A DNA stretch of 64,000 nt, taken from positions 1 through 64,000 of the forward strand of contig NZ_JAUDBQ010000005.1 in NCBI RefSeq assembly GCF_030372105.1. The letters run 5' to 3'. This stretch comes from Cellulomonas cellasea. GTDB taxonomy: Bacteria; Actinomycetota; Actinomycetes; Actinomycetales; Cellulomonadaceae. Positions 44,542-54,018 of this stretch are shown here, piece after piece (position 1 is the first letter of the stretch; the number at the start of each line of letters is the position of its first letter). The position numbers and the translations under genes are program-made. The notes below the pieces were generated by a model. It worked only from the letters and a program-made list of their open reading frames with translations. It was not told where the DNA came from and ran no database searches.

Positions 44542-46461
44542 ATGACCCTCACCGATCCCGTCCTCGCCAGCGCGACCCGCGTGCGGCTCAGCGCCGCGAC
44601 GCCCGGCGCCACGCCAGCCTCGACACTGCGGATCGACACCGGCGCGCCCACCCGGCACGGCGCCCTGCTCGCCTGGGTGGCGCGCATCGCGGCGCTCACC
44701 GAGCCCGACGCCGTGGTGTGGGTGGACGGCTCCGCCGAGCAGCAGCAGGAGCTCATCGACGGCATGGTCGAGGGCGGCACGCTCCTCCCGCTCAACCCCG
44801 AGTTGCGCCCGAACAGCTACCTGGCGCGCTCCGACCCGCACGATGTCGCGCGCGTCGAGGACCGCACGTTCATCTGCTCCGTGGACCGCGCCGACGCCGG
44901 CCCCACCAACAACTGGCGTGAGCCGCGCGCCATGCGGGCCGAGTTGTCCGGGCTGTTCACAGGCGCCATGCGCGGGCGCGTCATGTACGTCGTCCCGTTC
45001 TCCATGGGCCCCATCGGCGGCCCCATCTCGCAGATCGGCGTCGAGCTCACCGACTCGCCGTACGTGGTCGCGAGCATGGCGGTGATGACGCGGGTGGGAT
45101 CGGCAGTGCTCGACGAGCTCGGCGAGGACGGGGACTTCGTGCCCGCCGTGCACTCCGTCGGCGCGCCGCTGGTCGACCGCGACGGTGAGCCGGTCGGCGA
45201 CGTGCCATGGCCGTGCAACGCCACCAAGTACATCGTGCAATTCCCGGAGACCCGCGAGATCTGGTCCTACGGCTCCGGGTACGGCGGCAACGCGCTGCTC
45301 GGCAAGAAGTGCTTCGCGCTGCGGATCGCCTCCGTGATGGCCCGCGACGAGGGCTGGCTGGCCGAGCACATGCTGGTGCTGCGCGTCACCGACCCCGCCG
45401 ACCGGGTGCTCCATGTGGCGGCGGCGTTCCCGTCGGCCTGCGGCAAGACGAACCTGGCGATGCTGCGCCCGACGATCCCCGGCTGGAAGGTCGAGACGAT
45501 CGGCGACGACATCGCCTGGATGCGCCCCGGCGGCCCCGGCACCGATGGTCGCTTGCGCGCCATCAACCCCGAGGCCGGGTTCTTCGGCGTGGCGCCCGGC
45601 ACCGGCCCGGCGACCAACCCCACGGCCATCGAGATGCTGCGCTCCGACGTCATCTTCACCAACGTGGCGCTCACCGACGACGGCGACGTGTGGTGGGAGG
45701 GCCTCACCGAGCAGCCGCCCGCGCACCTGATCGACTGGCGCGGCCAGGACTGGACGCCCGACGCCGGCACGCCCGCCGCGCACCCCAACTCGCGGTTCAC
45801 CGTCGCGGCCGACAGGTGCCCCTCGATCGCGGACGACTGGGACTCGCCCGACGGCGTCGCCATCGACGCGATCCTGTTCGGCGGCCGGCGCGCCACCAAC
45901 GTGCCGCTCGTGACGCAGGCCCGCGACTGGACGCACGGCGTGTTCATGGGCGCGACGATCTCCTCGGAGAAGACCGCCGCCGCCGAGGGGACAGTCGGCG
46001 AGCTGCGCCGCGACCCCTTCGCCATGCTGCCGTTCTGCGGCTACACGATGAGCGACCACTGGGGGCACTGGCTCGACCTGGGCGCCCGGCTCAGCGCCGA
46101 GGGTGTGGAGCTGCCCGCGATCTTCCAGGTCAACTGGTTCCGCAAGGGCGACGACGGCCGGTTCCTGTGGCCCGGCTTCGGGGAGAACTCCCGAGTGCTC
46201 GCCTGGACGCTGGGCCGCGTCACGGGGGACGCCCAGGCCGTCGAGTCGCCCGTCGGCCTCGTGCCGGCCCCTGGGGCGCTCGCGCTGGACGGCCTGGACC
46301 TGCCCGCGCAGGACGTCGCCGCGCTGTTCGACATCGACCCGGCGTCGTGGCTCGACGAGTGCGACCTGACCGAGGAGTTCTTCGCCCAGTTCGAGGACCG
46401 CCTGCCGCCGGCGATGACCGCCGAGCTCGACGCGCTGCGAGGGAGGCTCCGCGACGCCTGA
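44542..46461 (+). CDS. pckG: Phosphoenolpyruvate carboxykinase (GTP)
   Basis: 639 residues. The GTP-type active-site loop [15 protein letters not shown] (with its Cys), [20 protein letters not shown] and [20 protein letters not shown] are all conserved. The enzyme converts oxaloacetate to PEP, the first committed step of gluconeogenesis. The ribosome site is AGGAGG about 9 nt before the ATG. Its divergent neighbour is a RamB-like regulator, which is the likely controller. Confidence 0.98.
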   Translation: MTLTDPVLASATRVRLSAATPGATPASTLRIDTGAPTRHGALLAWVARIAALTEPDAVVWVDGSAEQQQELIDGMVEGGTLLPLNPELRPNSYLARSDPHDVARVEDRTFICSVDRADAGPTNNWREPRAMRAELSGLFTGAMRGRVMYVVPFSMGPIGGPISQIGVELTDSPYVVASMAVMTRVGSAVLDELGEDGDFVPAVHSVGAPLVDRDGEPVGDVPWPCNATKYIVQFPETREIWSYGSGYGGNALLGKKCFALRIASVMARDEGWLAEHMLVLRVTDPADRVLHVAAAFPSACGKTNLAMLRPTIPGWKVETIGDDIAWMRPGGPGTDGRLRAINPEAGFFGVAPGTGPATNPTAIEMLRSDVIFTNVALTDDGDVWWEGLTEQPPAHLIDWRGQDWTPDAGTPAAHPNSRFTVAADRCPSIADDWDSPDGVAIDAILFGGRRATNVPLVTQARDWTHGVFMGATISSEKTAAAEGTVGELRRDPFAMLPFCGYTMSDHWGHWLDLGARLSAEGVELPAIFQVNWFRKGDDGRFLWPGFGENSRVLAWTLGRVTGDAQAVESPVGLVPAPGALALDGLDLPAQDVAALFDIDPASWLDECDLTEEFFAQFEDRLPPAMTAELDALRGRLRDA

Positions 46462-46484
46462 GCGCCGACCACGCGCGGTCCCGC

Positions 46485-46490
46485 TACGGT
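46485..46490 (+). promoter_or_regulatory. Leaderless-type -10 box of the GNAT gene
   Basis: TACGGT lies 7 nt before the ATG at 46498 and no ribosome site is present, as at pyrE and purD. Confidence 0.5.
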
Positions 46491-46497
46491 CGAGCGC

Positions 46498-47148
46498 ATG
46501 AGCCCCGCCGCACCGGACGCCGAGCCGGACGTCCCCGCCACCGCCCCCGACGGACGCGACCTGCTAGGCCCGGTGGTGGAGTTGCGCCCGCTGTCCGCCG
46601 AGGATGCGCCCGCCCTGTTCCGGGCGCTCGACGACGCGCGGGTATGGGCGTCCGGGTATAGCGGCGGCCCGGGCAACCGGCCGCCGAACGTCGGCGGCGC
46701 GGAGCGGTGGATCTCCCGCCTGCTGGCCGTCCCCGGCCTCAAGCCGTACGCGGTGCGCACCACCGCGGAGTCCGAGCTCGGGCCCGCGGGCACCCTGGTG
46801 GGCACCAGCGCGCTGGGCGACGTGGACCTGCCCAACCGGCGCCTGCACCTGGGCTGGACGGCGTACACCCCCGACGCGTGGGCCGGCCTGGTGAACCCGG
46901 CGTCGAAGCTGCTGCTGCTGCGGCACGCGTTCGAGGACTGCCACATGCACCGCGTGAAGCTGCAGACGGACGCGATCAACCTGCGCTCGCAGGCCGCCAT
47001 CGCGCGGCTCGGGGCCGTCCGGGAGGGCGTGCTGCGCGAGCATGTGCGCCGTGCGGATGGCACCTGGCGCGACACCGTCGTGTTCTCGATCCTGGCGGAG
47101 GAGTGGCCCCGCGTGCGGGCCCGGCTGGAGTCGCGCATCGCGGACTGA
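46498..47148 (+). CDS. GNAT family N-acetyltransferase (RimJ/RimL-like)
   Basis: 216 residues. After a Pro/Asp-rich N-terminus of about 25 residues, the acetyltransferase core has [40 protein letters not shown] and [20 protein letters not shown]. It ends with the CoA-binding helix region [20 protein letters not shown]. The pattern is that of RimL-type enzymes that acetylate protein N-termini or small amines. Substrate unknown. It has its own leaderless promoter between pckG and purD. Confidence 0.88.
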   Translation: MSPAAPDAEPDVPATAPDGRDLLGPVVELRPLSAEDAPALFRALDDARVWASGYSGGPGNRPPNVGGAERWISRLLAVPGLKPYAVRTTAESELGPAGTLVGTSALGDVDLPNRRLHLGWTAYTPDAWAGLVNPASKLLLLRHAFEDCHMHRVKLQTDAINLRSQAAIARLGAVREGVLREHVRRADGTWRDTVVFSILAEEWPRVRARLESRIAD

Positions 47149-47199
47149 GCGGGCTCGATCGCGCGGCGGACGCCCCCGCGTGTGGGCGCCCGCGCCGGT

Positions 47200-47205
47200 T
47201 AGGCT
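47200..47205 (+). promoter_or_regulatory. Leaderless-type -10 box of purD
   Basis: TAGGCT lies 8 nt before the GTG at 47214, with no ribosome site. It supports the GTG start for purD. Confidence 0.5.
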
Positions 47206-47213
47206 CCAGGACC

Positions 47214-48512
47214 GTGAAGATCCTCGTCGTCGGCACCGGTGCTCGTGAGCACGCCCTCGTCCGCTCCCTGGCGGCAGACCCGCAGGTCACAGCCCTGCAC
47301 GCCGCTCCGGGCAACCCCGGCATCGGGGCGCTCGCGCAGCTCCACCCGGTGGACGCGCTCGACGGTGAGGCCGTCGCCGCGCTCGCCGCCGAGCTGGGTG
47401 TCGACCTGGTGGTCGTGGGCCCCGAGGCGCCCCTGGTCGCCGGGGTGGCGGATGCCGTCCGCGCGGCGGGGATCCCCGTCTTCGGCCCCAGCGCCGCGGG
47501 CGCCCGGCTCGAGGGCTCGAAGGCCTTCGCCAAGGAGGTCATGGCCGCCGCGGGCGTGCCCACCGCCGAGCCGCGCGTGGTCACCAGCGCCGACCAGGTC
47601 GCCGACGCGCTCGACGCCTTCGGCGCCCCGTACGTGGTCAAGGAGGACGGGCTGGCCGCCGGCAAGGGCGTCGTGGTGACGTCCGACCGTGACGAGGCCC
47701 TGGCCCACGCGCTCGCGTGCCTGGACAAGGCCGACGGCCGAGTTGTCATCGAGGACTACCTCGACGGCCCCGAGGTCTCCCTGTTCGTGCTCTCCGACGG
47801 CTCGACGGTGGTCCCGCTGGTGCCGGCGCAGGACTTCAAGCGCGCGCTCGACGGCGACCAGGGCCCCAACACCGGCGGCATGGGCGCGTACTCGCCGTTG
47901 CCGTGGGCGCCCGAGGGCTTGGTGGAGGAGGTCGTGGCGCAGGTCGCGCAGCCGACCATCGACGAGATGCGCCGACGCGGCACGCCGTTCGTGGGCGTGC
48001 TGTACGTGGGCCTCGCGCTGACGTCGCGCGGCACCCGCGTGGTGGAGTTCAACGCCCGGTTCGGCGATCCGGAGACGCAGGTCGTGCTCGCCCGGCTCGC
48101 GACACCGCTGGCCGGCGTGCTGATGGCCGCCGCCACCGGCGCCCTCGACACCCTGCCGCCGCTCGAGTGGCGCGACGACGCCGCCGTGACCGTCGTGGTC
48201 GCGTCGCACGGCTACCCGGGCTCTGTCCGCTCCGGCGACCCGATCACCGGCATCGAGGACGCGGAGGCGATCGACGGGGTGCACGTGCTGCATGCCGGGA
48301 CCGCGCTGCGCCAGGCGCCCGCCGGGGACGACGACGCGGCACTGCGCGAGGCGCAGCTCGTCGCGGCGGGGGGCCGGGTGCTCACCGTCGTGGGCGTCGG
48401 CACGGATCTGACCGCCGCTCGGGCCGCCGCCTATGCGGGCGTGGAGCGCATCGACCTGCCGGGTTCGCACCACCGCACGGACATCGCGCAGGCGGCCGCC
48501 GCGGGGGAGTGA
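47214..48512 (+). CDS. purD: Phosphoribosylamine-glycine ligase
   Basis: 432 residues from GTG 47214, giving the usual N-terminus [16 protein letters not shown]. The ATP-grasp core has [35 protein letters not shown] and [17 protein letters not shown]. It joins 5-phosphoribosylamine and glycine in the second step of purine synthesis. purC lies 316 bp further on, separated by a small membrane gene on the other strand. Confidence 0.97.
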   Translation: MKILVVGTGAREHALVRSLAADPQVTALHAAPGNPGIGALAQLHPVDALDGEAVAALAAELGVDLVVVGPEAPLVAGVADAVRAAGIPVFGPSAAGARLEGSKAFAKEVMAAAGVPTAEPRVVTSADQVADALDAFGAPYVVKEDGLAAGKGVVVTSDRDEALAHALACLDKADGRVVIEDYLDGPEVSLFVLSDGSTVVPLVPAQDFKRALDGDQGPNTGGMGAYSPLPWAPEGLVEEVVAQVAQPTIDEMRRRGTPFVGVLYVGLALTSRGTRVVEFNARFGDPETQVVLARLATPLAGVLMAAATGALDTLPPLEWRDDAAVTVVVASHGYPGSVRSGDPITGIEDAEAIDGVHVLHAGTALRQAPAGDDDAALREAQLVAAGGRVLTVVGVGTDLTAARAAAYAGVERIDLPGSHHRTDIAQAAAAGE

Positions 48513-48540
48513 GCCCCGCGGACCGCTAGCGCGGGGCCGG

Positions 48541-48759
48541 TCAGAACAGCGTCAGCACGCCCAGCAGGGTGATCGCGAGGCCGAACGCGAGCGAGACGAC
48601 GATGAGCACCGCGTGCACGGTGCGGAACCGCGTGGGCCGGCCCTGCTCGTCGCGTGAGCGGGGGTCCTTGTCGATGCGCTGCCAGAACCGGGGCCAGATG
48701 ACGATGTTCCAGATCCCGGCGAGGACGAGCACGAGGGACCAGGCGAGGGGCAGTTCCAT
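48541..48759 (-). CDS. SCO4848 family small membrane protein
   Basis: 72 residues. Two membrane helices (LAWSLVLVLAGIWNIVIW and VLIVVSLAFGLAITLLGVLT) flank a charged loop (QRIDKDPRSRDEQGRP). The length, helix layout and place between purD and purC match the SCO4848 family of actinobacteria. Function unknown. The longer in-frame start upstream would overlap purC and was rejected. Confidence 0.85.
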   Translation of the reverse strand: MELPLAWSLVLVLAGIWNIVIWPRFWQRIDKDPRSRDEQGRPTRFRTVHAVLIVVSLAFGLAITLLGVLTLF

Positions 48760-48828
48760 GGGCAGGAGTATCGCCTGCCCGGCGGACGCCCGGCCCACGG
48801 CGCCCATCGGGCGCGGCAGACTAGCGCC

Positions 48829-49779
48829 GTGACCCACGCGCCCGACGCCGCCTCTGCTCAGCCGTTCGACCTGCCCGGGTGGACGCACACCTACTCCGGG
48901 AAGGTGCGCGACCTGTTCACGCCCGACGACTCGGACGCCGGGCGCGCGCTCGTGGCCGAGCACGGCGACGTGGTGCTGGTCGTCGCGAGCGACCGGGTCA
49001 GCGCCTACGACCATGTGCTGAGCCCCGGCATCCCCGACAAGGGCGTGGTGCTCACCCAGCTCAGCCTGTGGTGGTTCGAACAGCTCGCCGACCTGGTGCC
49101 GAACCACGTCGTGTCGACGGACGTGCCCGCCGCCGTGGCCGGGCGCGCGATGATTTGCCGCCGGCTGGAGATGTTCCCGGTCGAGTGCGTGGCGCGCGGC
49201 TACCTCACCGGCTCGGGGCTCGCGGAGTACCGGGTGGACGGCCACGTCACCGGCATCGCCCTGCCGGAGGGCCTGGTCGACGGCTCGCGGCTGCCCGAGC
49301 CGATCTTCACCCCCGCCACCAAGGCCGAGTTGGGCGAGCACGACGAGAACGTGCCGTTCGAGGCGGTGGCGGAGCAGATCGGCGCCGAGGCGGCGTCGAC
49401 ACTGCGCGACCTGACGCTGGCCGTGTACGCGCGGGCCGAGCAGGTCGCGCGGGGGCGCGGGGTGATCCTGGCGGACACGAAGCTCGAGTTCGGCACGGAC
49501 CCGGTGACGGGCGCCGTGACCCTGGGCGACGAGGTGCTGACCCCGGACTCGTCACGGTTCTGGGACGCCGAGGCCTGGCAGCCGGGTCAGTCGCAGCCCA
49601 GCTTCGACAAGCAGTTCGTGCGCGACTGGCTGACGTCGGACGCCTCGGGCTGGGACCGGGCCTCCGATGGCACGCCGCCGCCGCTGCCGTCTGACGTGGT
49701 GGAACGCACGCGGGCGCGCTACTTGGAGGCCTTCGAGCGGCTGACCGGCCGCTCGTTGGCCACATTCGTCGCGATGTGA
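48829..49779 (+). CDS. purC: Phosphoribosylaminoimidazole-succinocarboxamide synthase
   Basis: 316 residues from a GTG start that lies 6 nt after a CAGACT hexamer. SAICAR synthetase motifs are YSGKVRDLFTP, VASDRVSAYDHVLSPGIPDK, VECVARGYLTGSG, FTPATKAELGEHDENV and ILADTKLEFG. It joins CAIR and Asp with ATP in purine synthesis. The gene ends 22 nt before a large inverted repeat that carries the iron-regulator box of the next operon. Confidence 0.97.
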   Translation: MTHAPDAASAQPFDLPGWTHTYSGKVRDLFTPDDSDAGRALVAEHGDVVLVVASDRVSAYDHVLSPGIPDKGVVLTQLSLWWFEQLADLVPNHVVSTDVPAAVAGRAMICRRLEMFPVECVARGYLTGSGLAEYRVDGHVTGIALPEGLVDGSRLPEPIFTPATKAELGEHDENVPFEAVAEQIGAEAASTLRDLTLAVYARAEQVARGRGVILADTKLEFGTDPVTGAVTLGDEVLTPDSSRFWDAEAWQPGQSQPSFDKQFVRDWLTSDASGWDRASDGTPPPLPSDVVERTRARYLEAFERLTGRSLATFVAM

Positions 49780-49801
49780 CCTAGCGCACGACCTAAGTCC
49801 T

Positions 49802-49859
49802 AGAGCAGACTGCGGCATGAGGTTAGCCTTACCTCATCGATGCCGGGGGCGTCTGCTCT
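49802..49859. repeat. Nested inverted repeats around the iron box (possible purC terminator)
   Basis: AGAGCAGAC (49802-49810) pairs with GTCTGCTCT (49851-49859). Inside, CGGCAT (49813-49818) pairs with ATGCCG (49840-49845), and the iron box forms the inner arms. A transcript from purC could fold into a long interrupted stem here. Confidence 0.5.
49818..49836. promoter_or_regulatory. IdeR/DtxR-type iron box
   Basis: The 19 bp TGAGGTTAGCCTTACCTCA matches the IdeR/DmdR1 consensus TTAGGTTAGGCTAACCTAA at 16 of 19 positions on the opposite strand. It lies about 80 nt before the siderophore-binding protein gene and should repress that operon when iron is plentiful. Confidence 0.85.
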
Positions 49860-49914
49860 GCCCAGCGAGGTGGCGAGCTTCGCCCCGGTCCCCTGGAACG
49901 GATGGAGCCCACCC

Positions 49915-50952
49915 GTGCACGCACGCACGCACCTGCGCAGGAACATGGCGGTTGTCGCCGGCGCCGCAGCCCTCGCCCTCGGCCTGACCGCATGCGCAAG
50001 CGACGACGCGACGGACCCGGCGGCTGACGCCGACGCCACCGCGAGCCAGAGCGTCACGATCACCTCCGCCTATGGCGACGCCGTCATCGAGGGCACCCCC
50101 GAGCGGGTCGTGGCCCTCGGCTGGGGCGGGGCCGATGTCGTGCTCTCGCTCGGCGTGGTGCCCGTGGGCATCGAGGCCGACGCCTGGGGCGGCGACGCGG
50201 AGGGCTACGAGCCCTGGTTCCGCGAGGCCGTCGAGGAGCAGGGCGCCGAGCTGCCCGAGACGATCGACATGTACCCCGAGCTGGACGTCGAGAAGATCGT
50301 CTCCCTCGACCCCGACGTCGTCATCGCCCCGCAGTCGGGCCTGACGCAGGACGCCTTCGACCAGCTCTCCGAGTTCGTGCCCGTCGTCGCCCACCCCGGC
50401 GACGCGTGGGGCACTTCCGTCGAGGACCAGGTGAAGATCACCGCCAAGGCCCTCGGCAAGGAGGACAAGGTCCAGGAGGTCCTCGACGGGATGGCCGAGG
50501 CCACCGCGACCGCCGCCGCCGAGAACCCCGAGTTCGAGGGCGTCTCGTTCGCGTACATCTACGGCGGCACGCAGGCGGGCTCGCTCGACGTGTACCTGCC
50601 CGGCGACACCCGTGTGGAGCTGCTGACGCAGCTCGGCCTCGAGCTGGCGCCCTCCGCTGCCGGCCTGACGTCGCCCACCGGCGCGTTCACCGCGAGCCTC
50701 GGCCTGGAGAACGCCGACCAGCTCAACGACGCGGACGTCGTGTTCACCTGGTTCAACGACGAGACCGAGCAGGCCACCACCGAGGCGCAGCCGCTGTGGC
50801 AGCAGATCGCGGCAGTGCAGCGCGGCTCCTACGTGACGATGCTCGACCGCCAGCTCGGCATGGCCACCTCGGTCGCCTCGCCGCTGAGCATCCCGTGGGC
50901 GCTGGACCGCTACGTGCCGCTCATCTCTGAGGCCGTCACCCAGCTGCCCTGA
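49915..50952 (+). CDS. Iron-siderophore ABC transporter, substrate-binding lipoprotein
   Basis: 345 residues from GTG 49915, with GGA and GGAG upstream. The signal peptide ends in the lipobox LGLTAC. The mature periplasmic-binding fold (FecB/FepB type) has ERVVALGWGGADVVLSLG, the linking helix and VVIAPQSGLTQDAFDQL. It captures ferric siderophore at the cell surface for the two permeases that follow. Predicted iron control by the box at 49818-49836. Confidence 0.93.
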   Translation: MHARTHLRRNMAVVAGAAALALGLTACASDDATDPAADADATASQSVTITSAYGDAVIEGTPERVVALGWGGADVVLSLGVVPVGIEADAWGGDAEGYEPWFREAVEEQGAELPETIDMYPELDVEKIVSLDPDVVIAPQSGLTQDAFDQLSEFVPVVAHPGDAWGTSVEDQVKITAKALGKEDKVQEVLDGMAEATATAAAENPEFEGVSFAYIYGGTQAGSLDVYLPGDTRVELLTQLGLELAPSAAGLTSPTGAFTASLGLENADQLNDADVVFTWFNDETEQATTEAQPLWQQIAAVQRGSYVTMLDRQLGMATSVASPLSIPWALDRYVPLISEAVTQLP

Positions 50953-50981
50953 CCGCTCCTTCTCGACTGAGGTCGCCCCGT

Positions 50982-52031
50982 ATGACCGTCGTCGACAGCA
51001 CGACAGCGCGAGCCCCGCACGTCACCGACGTGCGGGGCTCCCGCGCGCGCTCGTGGCGGCTCGGCGCCGGCCTCGTGGCGGCGGTGGCCCTGCTGGTGCT
51101 CGTCGCCGGGCTGAGCATCGCGGTGGGCTCCAAGTCCGTCCCGCTGGGCGACGTGTGGCAGGCGCTGCGCTTCCCCGACGACTCCTACGCCTCGGCGGTC
51201 GTGGACTCGCGCATCCCGCGCACCCTGCTCGGCCTGCTCGTCGGGGCCGCGCTCGCCGTGGCGGGCGCCGTCATCCAGGGCATCACCCGCAACCCGCTGG
51301 GCGATCCGGGGCTGCTCGGCGTGAACGCGGGCGCCGCGGCGTCAGTGGTCGTCGTCACCGCGATCGCGGGCACTGGCGCCGGTGGGACGGTGTGGGCGGC
51401 GATCCCGGGCGCCGTGCTGGCGGCCATCGCGGTGTACGCCATCGGCGCCAGCGGGCGCGGGCCCACGGCGGTGCGGCTCATCCTCGCGGGCGCGGCCATC
51501 ACCGCGGTGCTGGTGGCCCTCGTCGAGGCGATCTCGCTGGCCAACCCCGAAGTCTTCGACTCCTACCGGCACTGGGTGGTCGGCTCCCTCGCGGGCCGGC
51601 CGCTCTCCGCGGTGGACGAGGTGCTGCCCGTCATCCTGGTGGCCCTCGTGATCGCGCTGCTGCTGTCCCGGGCCCTGAACGCGCTCGCGCTCGGCGACGA
51701 GGCCGCCACGTCGCTGGGCCTGCGGGCGGGCCGCACGCGGCTCGTCGGCGGCGCCGTCGCGACAGTCCTCACCGCCGCCTCGGTGGCGGCCGTCGGGCCG
51801 ATCGCCTTCGTCGGGCTGGCCGTGCCGCACGTCGTCCGGGGCTTCACCGGCTCCGACCACCGCTGGCTGCTGCCGTACTGCGTGGTGCTGGGGCCCGTGC
51901 TGATACTGGGCGCCGACATCCTGGGCCGGGTGGCCGCCCGCCCCGGCGAGCTGATGGTGGGCGCCGTGACCGCGTTCCTCGGCGCCCCGTTCCTCATCGC
52001 GGCCGTGCGCCGACGGGGGGCCGCGCTGTGA
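50982..52031 (+). CDS. Iron-siderophore ABC transporter permease (FecCD family), subunit 1
   Basis: 349 residues with eight to ten membrane helices. Family motifs are SRIPRTLLGLLVGAALAVAG, QGITRNPLGDPGLLGVNAGA, LGLRAGRTRLVGGAVAT and PIAFVGLAVPHVVRGFTGSD, the last forming the coupling loop with the ATPase. It pairs with the next permease. The two genes overlap by 4 bp (GTGA). Confidence 0.95.
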   Translation: MTVVDSTTARAPHVTDVRGSRARSWRLGAGLVAAVALLVLVAGLSIAVGSKSVPLGDVWQALRFPDDSYASAVVDSRIPRTLLGLLVGAALAVAGAVIQGITRNPLGDPGLLGVNAGAAASVVVVTAIAGTGAGGTVWAAIPGAVLAAIAVYAIGASGRGPTAVRLILAGAAITAVLVALVEAISLANPEVFDSYRHWVVGSLAGRPLSAVDEVLPVILVALVIALLLSRALNALALGDEAATSLGLRAGRTRLVGGAVATVLTAASVAAVGPIAFVGLAVPHVVRGFTGSDHRWLLPYCVVLGPVLILGADILGRVAARPGELMVGAVTAFLGAPFLIAAVRRRGAAL

Positions 52032-53098
52032 GCGCCCCCACGCTGACCCGGCCGGACGGCGCCGAGGCGCGCGTCCCGGTGCTGTCCCTCGGGCCGCTCG
52101 GCGCGCTGCACTGGAAGGGCCGGGCTGTGCTCGTCTGTGTGGCGATGCTGGCGCTGGCGGTGGTCGCGGCGCTGCTCACGCTGACGATCGGCGAGCTCGG
52201 CATCCCTCTGCGGGAGCTGCCGGACGTGCTCACGGGGAATGGCACGCGGGCGCAGGAGTGGGTGCTGCGCACCAACCGGCTGCCCCGCCTGCTCGTGGGC
52301 GCCCTGGCCGGGGCGGCGTTCGGGGTGGCCGGCTCGATCTTCCAGAGCGTCACCCGCAACCCGCTCGGCAGCCCCGACGTGATCGGGCTCGGCGCCGGGG
52401 CGGCCGCGGGCGCCGCCGCCGCGTCGTTGGTGTGGCCGGGCTTCGTGCCCGCGAGCGTGGGGGCGCTGGCCGGCGCCGGCATCGCGATCGGCGCGGTGTA
52501 CGTCGGCTCGGGGCGCGGCTTCGCGGCGCCGTACCGGATGGTCGTCACGGGCATCGCCATCGGCGCCATGGCCCTGGCGTTCGTGCAGCTCGCGTTGGCG
52601 CGGGCCACCCGCGAGGACGCGTTCGCGATGGCCGCGTGGCTCAATGGCTCGCTGGCCTCGCGCCGGTGGAGCGACGTCACGCTCATCGCCCTGGCGCTGC
52701 TCGTGCTGATCCCCGCCGCGCTGCTGCTGACCCGGCGACTGCAGCTCGTGGAGATGGGCGACGACGCCGCCATCGGCCTGGGCGTCGACCCCACCCGGAC
52801 CCGCAACCTCGCCGTGGGCGTCGCCGTGCTGCTGACCTCGGCCGCCGTCACCGTCAGCGGTCCCGTCGCGTTCGTGGCGCTGACCGCGCCGCAGATCGCC
52901 CGCCGCCTGACCCGGTCCTCCGGGCCGGGCATGGTCGCCGCGGCCTGCACCGGCGCCACCGTGCTGGTGGTCGCCGACCTGCTGGCCCAGCGCCTGCCGT
53001 TCGGCGTGCAGTACCCCGTCGGGGTGGTGACCGCCGCGCTTGGCGGCGTCTACCTGGCGATCCTGTTGATCCGCGAGTGGAGAAGGGGTGCGGTGTGA
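52028..53098 (+). CDS. Iron-siderophore ABC transporter permease (FecCD family), subunit 2
   Basis: 356 residues from GTG 52028, overlapping the previous stop. It is another FecCD protein: NRLPRLLVGALAGAAFGVAG, FQSVTRNPLGSPDVIGLGAG, LGVDPTRTRNLAVGVAVL and GPVAFVALTAPQIARRLTRS. Different from subunit 1 in sequence, so the pair forms a heterodimer. It overlaps the ATPase gene by 4 bp. Confidence 0.95.
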   Translation: MSAPTLTRPDGAEARVPVLSLGPLGALHWKGRAVLVCVAMLALAVVAALLTLTIGELGIPLRELPDVLTGNGTRAQEWVLRTNRLPRLLVGALAGAAFGVAGSIFQSVTRNPLGSPDVIGLGAGAAAGAAAASLVWPGFVPASVGALAGAGIAIGAVYVGSGRGFAAPYRMVVTGIAIGAMALAFVQLALARATREDAFAMAAWLNGSLASRRWSDVTLIALALLVLIPAALLLTRRLQLVEMGDDAAIGLGVDPTRTRNLAVGVAVLLTSAAVTVSGPVAFVALTAPQIARRLTRSSGPGMVAAACTGATVLVVADLLAQRLPFGVQYPVGVVTAALGGVYLAILLIREWRRGAV

Positions 53099-53967
53099 CC
53101 TCCGTGACCAGCTCGACCTCAGTCCCGACGCACACCACGGGCGGCGCCCACCCGGCCGCCGCGTTCGCCGAGCCGCCGCTGCGCGCCGAGGGGCTGACCC
53201 TCGCGTACGACAAGACCGTCGTGGTCGAGGATCTGTCGGTGTCGGTGCCGCGCGAGTCGTTCACCGTGATCATCGGCCCCAACGGCTGCGGCAAGTCCAC
53301 CCTGCTGCGCGCCCTGGCCCGCACGCTCGTCCCGCGCTCCGGCCGGGTGCTGCTCGATGGCGCCCCCATCTCCGGGCTGCGCACCAAGCAGGTGGCCAAG
53401 CGCATCGCGTTGCTGCCGCAGAGCCCGCTCGCCCCCGAGGCCATCACCGTGGGCGACCTCGTGGCCCGCGGCCGCTACCCGCACCAGGGCCTGCTGCGGC
53501 AGTGGTCCGCCGCCGACGAGGTCGCCGTCCGGGATGCCCTGGAGGCCACCGAGGTCACCAACCTGCGTGAGCGGCTGGTCAGCGAGCTCTCCGGCGGGCA
53601 GCGCCAGCGGGTGTGGCTCGCGATGGCCCTGGCCCAGCAGACCGACCTGCTGCTGCTCGACGAGCCCACCACGTTCCTCGACATCGCCCACCAGCTCGAG
53701 GTGATGGACCTGTGCGCGCACCTGCACGAGCAGGGCCGCACCCTCGTGGCGGTGTTGCACGACATCAACCAGGCGGCCCGCTACGCCACGCACCTCATCG
53801 CGATGAAGGGCGGCGCCGTGGTCGCGCAGGGCGACCCGCAGGAGGTCATCACCGCCGAGCGCATGGCCGACGTCTTCGGGCTCGCGTGCCGCGTGGTGCC
53901 CGACCCGGAGACGGGCACGCCGATGGTGGTGCCGGCCCGGCGCGGCGGGCACATCCGCCACGCCTGA
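53095..53967 (+). CDS. Iron-siderophore ABC transporter ATP-binding protein (FepC type)
   Basis: 290 residues from GTG 53095. A Ser/Thr/Ala-rich leader (about 1-30) is followed by the ABC domain: Walker A IIGPNGCGKST, Q-loop LLPQSPLAPEAI, signature LSGGQRQRVWLAMAL, Walker B LLLLDEPTTFLD and H-loop VAVLHDINQAARY. It powers import by the two permeases. No siderophore synthesis genes are in view, so the system may use foreign siderophores. Confidence 0.96.
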   Translation: MTSVTSSTSVPTHTTGGAHPAAAFAEPPLRAEGLTLAYDKTVVVEDLSVSVPRESFTVIIGPNGCGKSTLLRALARTLVPRSGRVLLDGAPISGLRTKQVAKRIALLPQSPLAPEAITVGDLVARGRYPHQGLLRQWSAADEVAVRDALEATEVTNLRERLVSELSGGQRQRVWLAMALAQQTDLLLLDEPTTFLDIAHQLEVMDLCAHLHEQGRTLVAVLHDINQAARYATHLIAMKGGAVVAQGDPQEVITAERMADVFGLACRVVPDPETGTPMVVPARRGGHIRHA

Positions 53968-54018
53968 CGCCGACGCGCTCCGCCTGGGCCGGCCAGTCCC
54001 GGTCGGCGCCAGCCCGGC

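Noticed and set aside
43126-46068. 980-codon open frame opposite pckG and running over ramB
   Set aside because: Covers two genes with clear families and has only biased composition.
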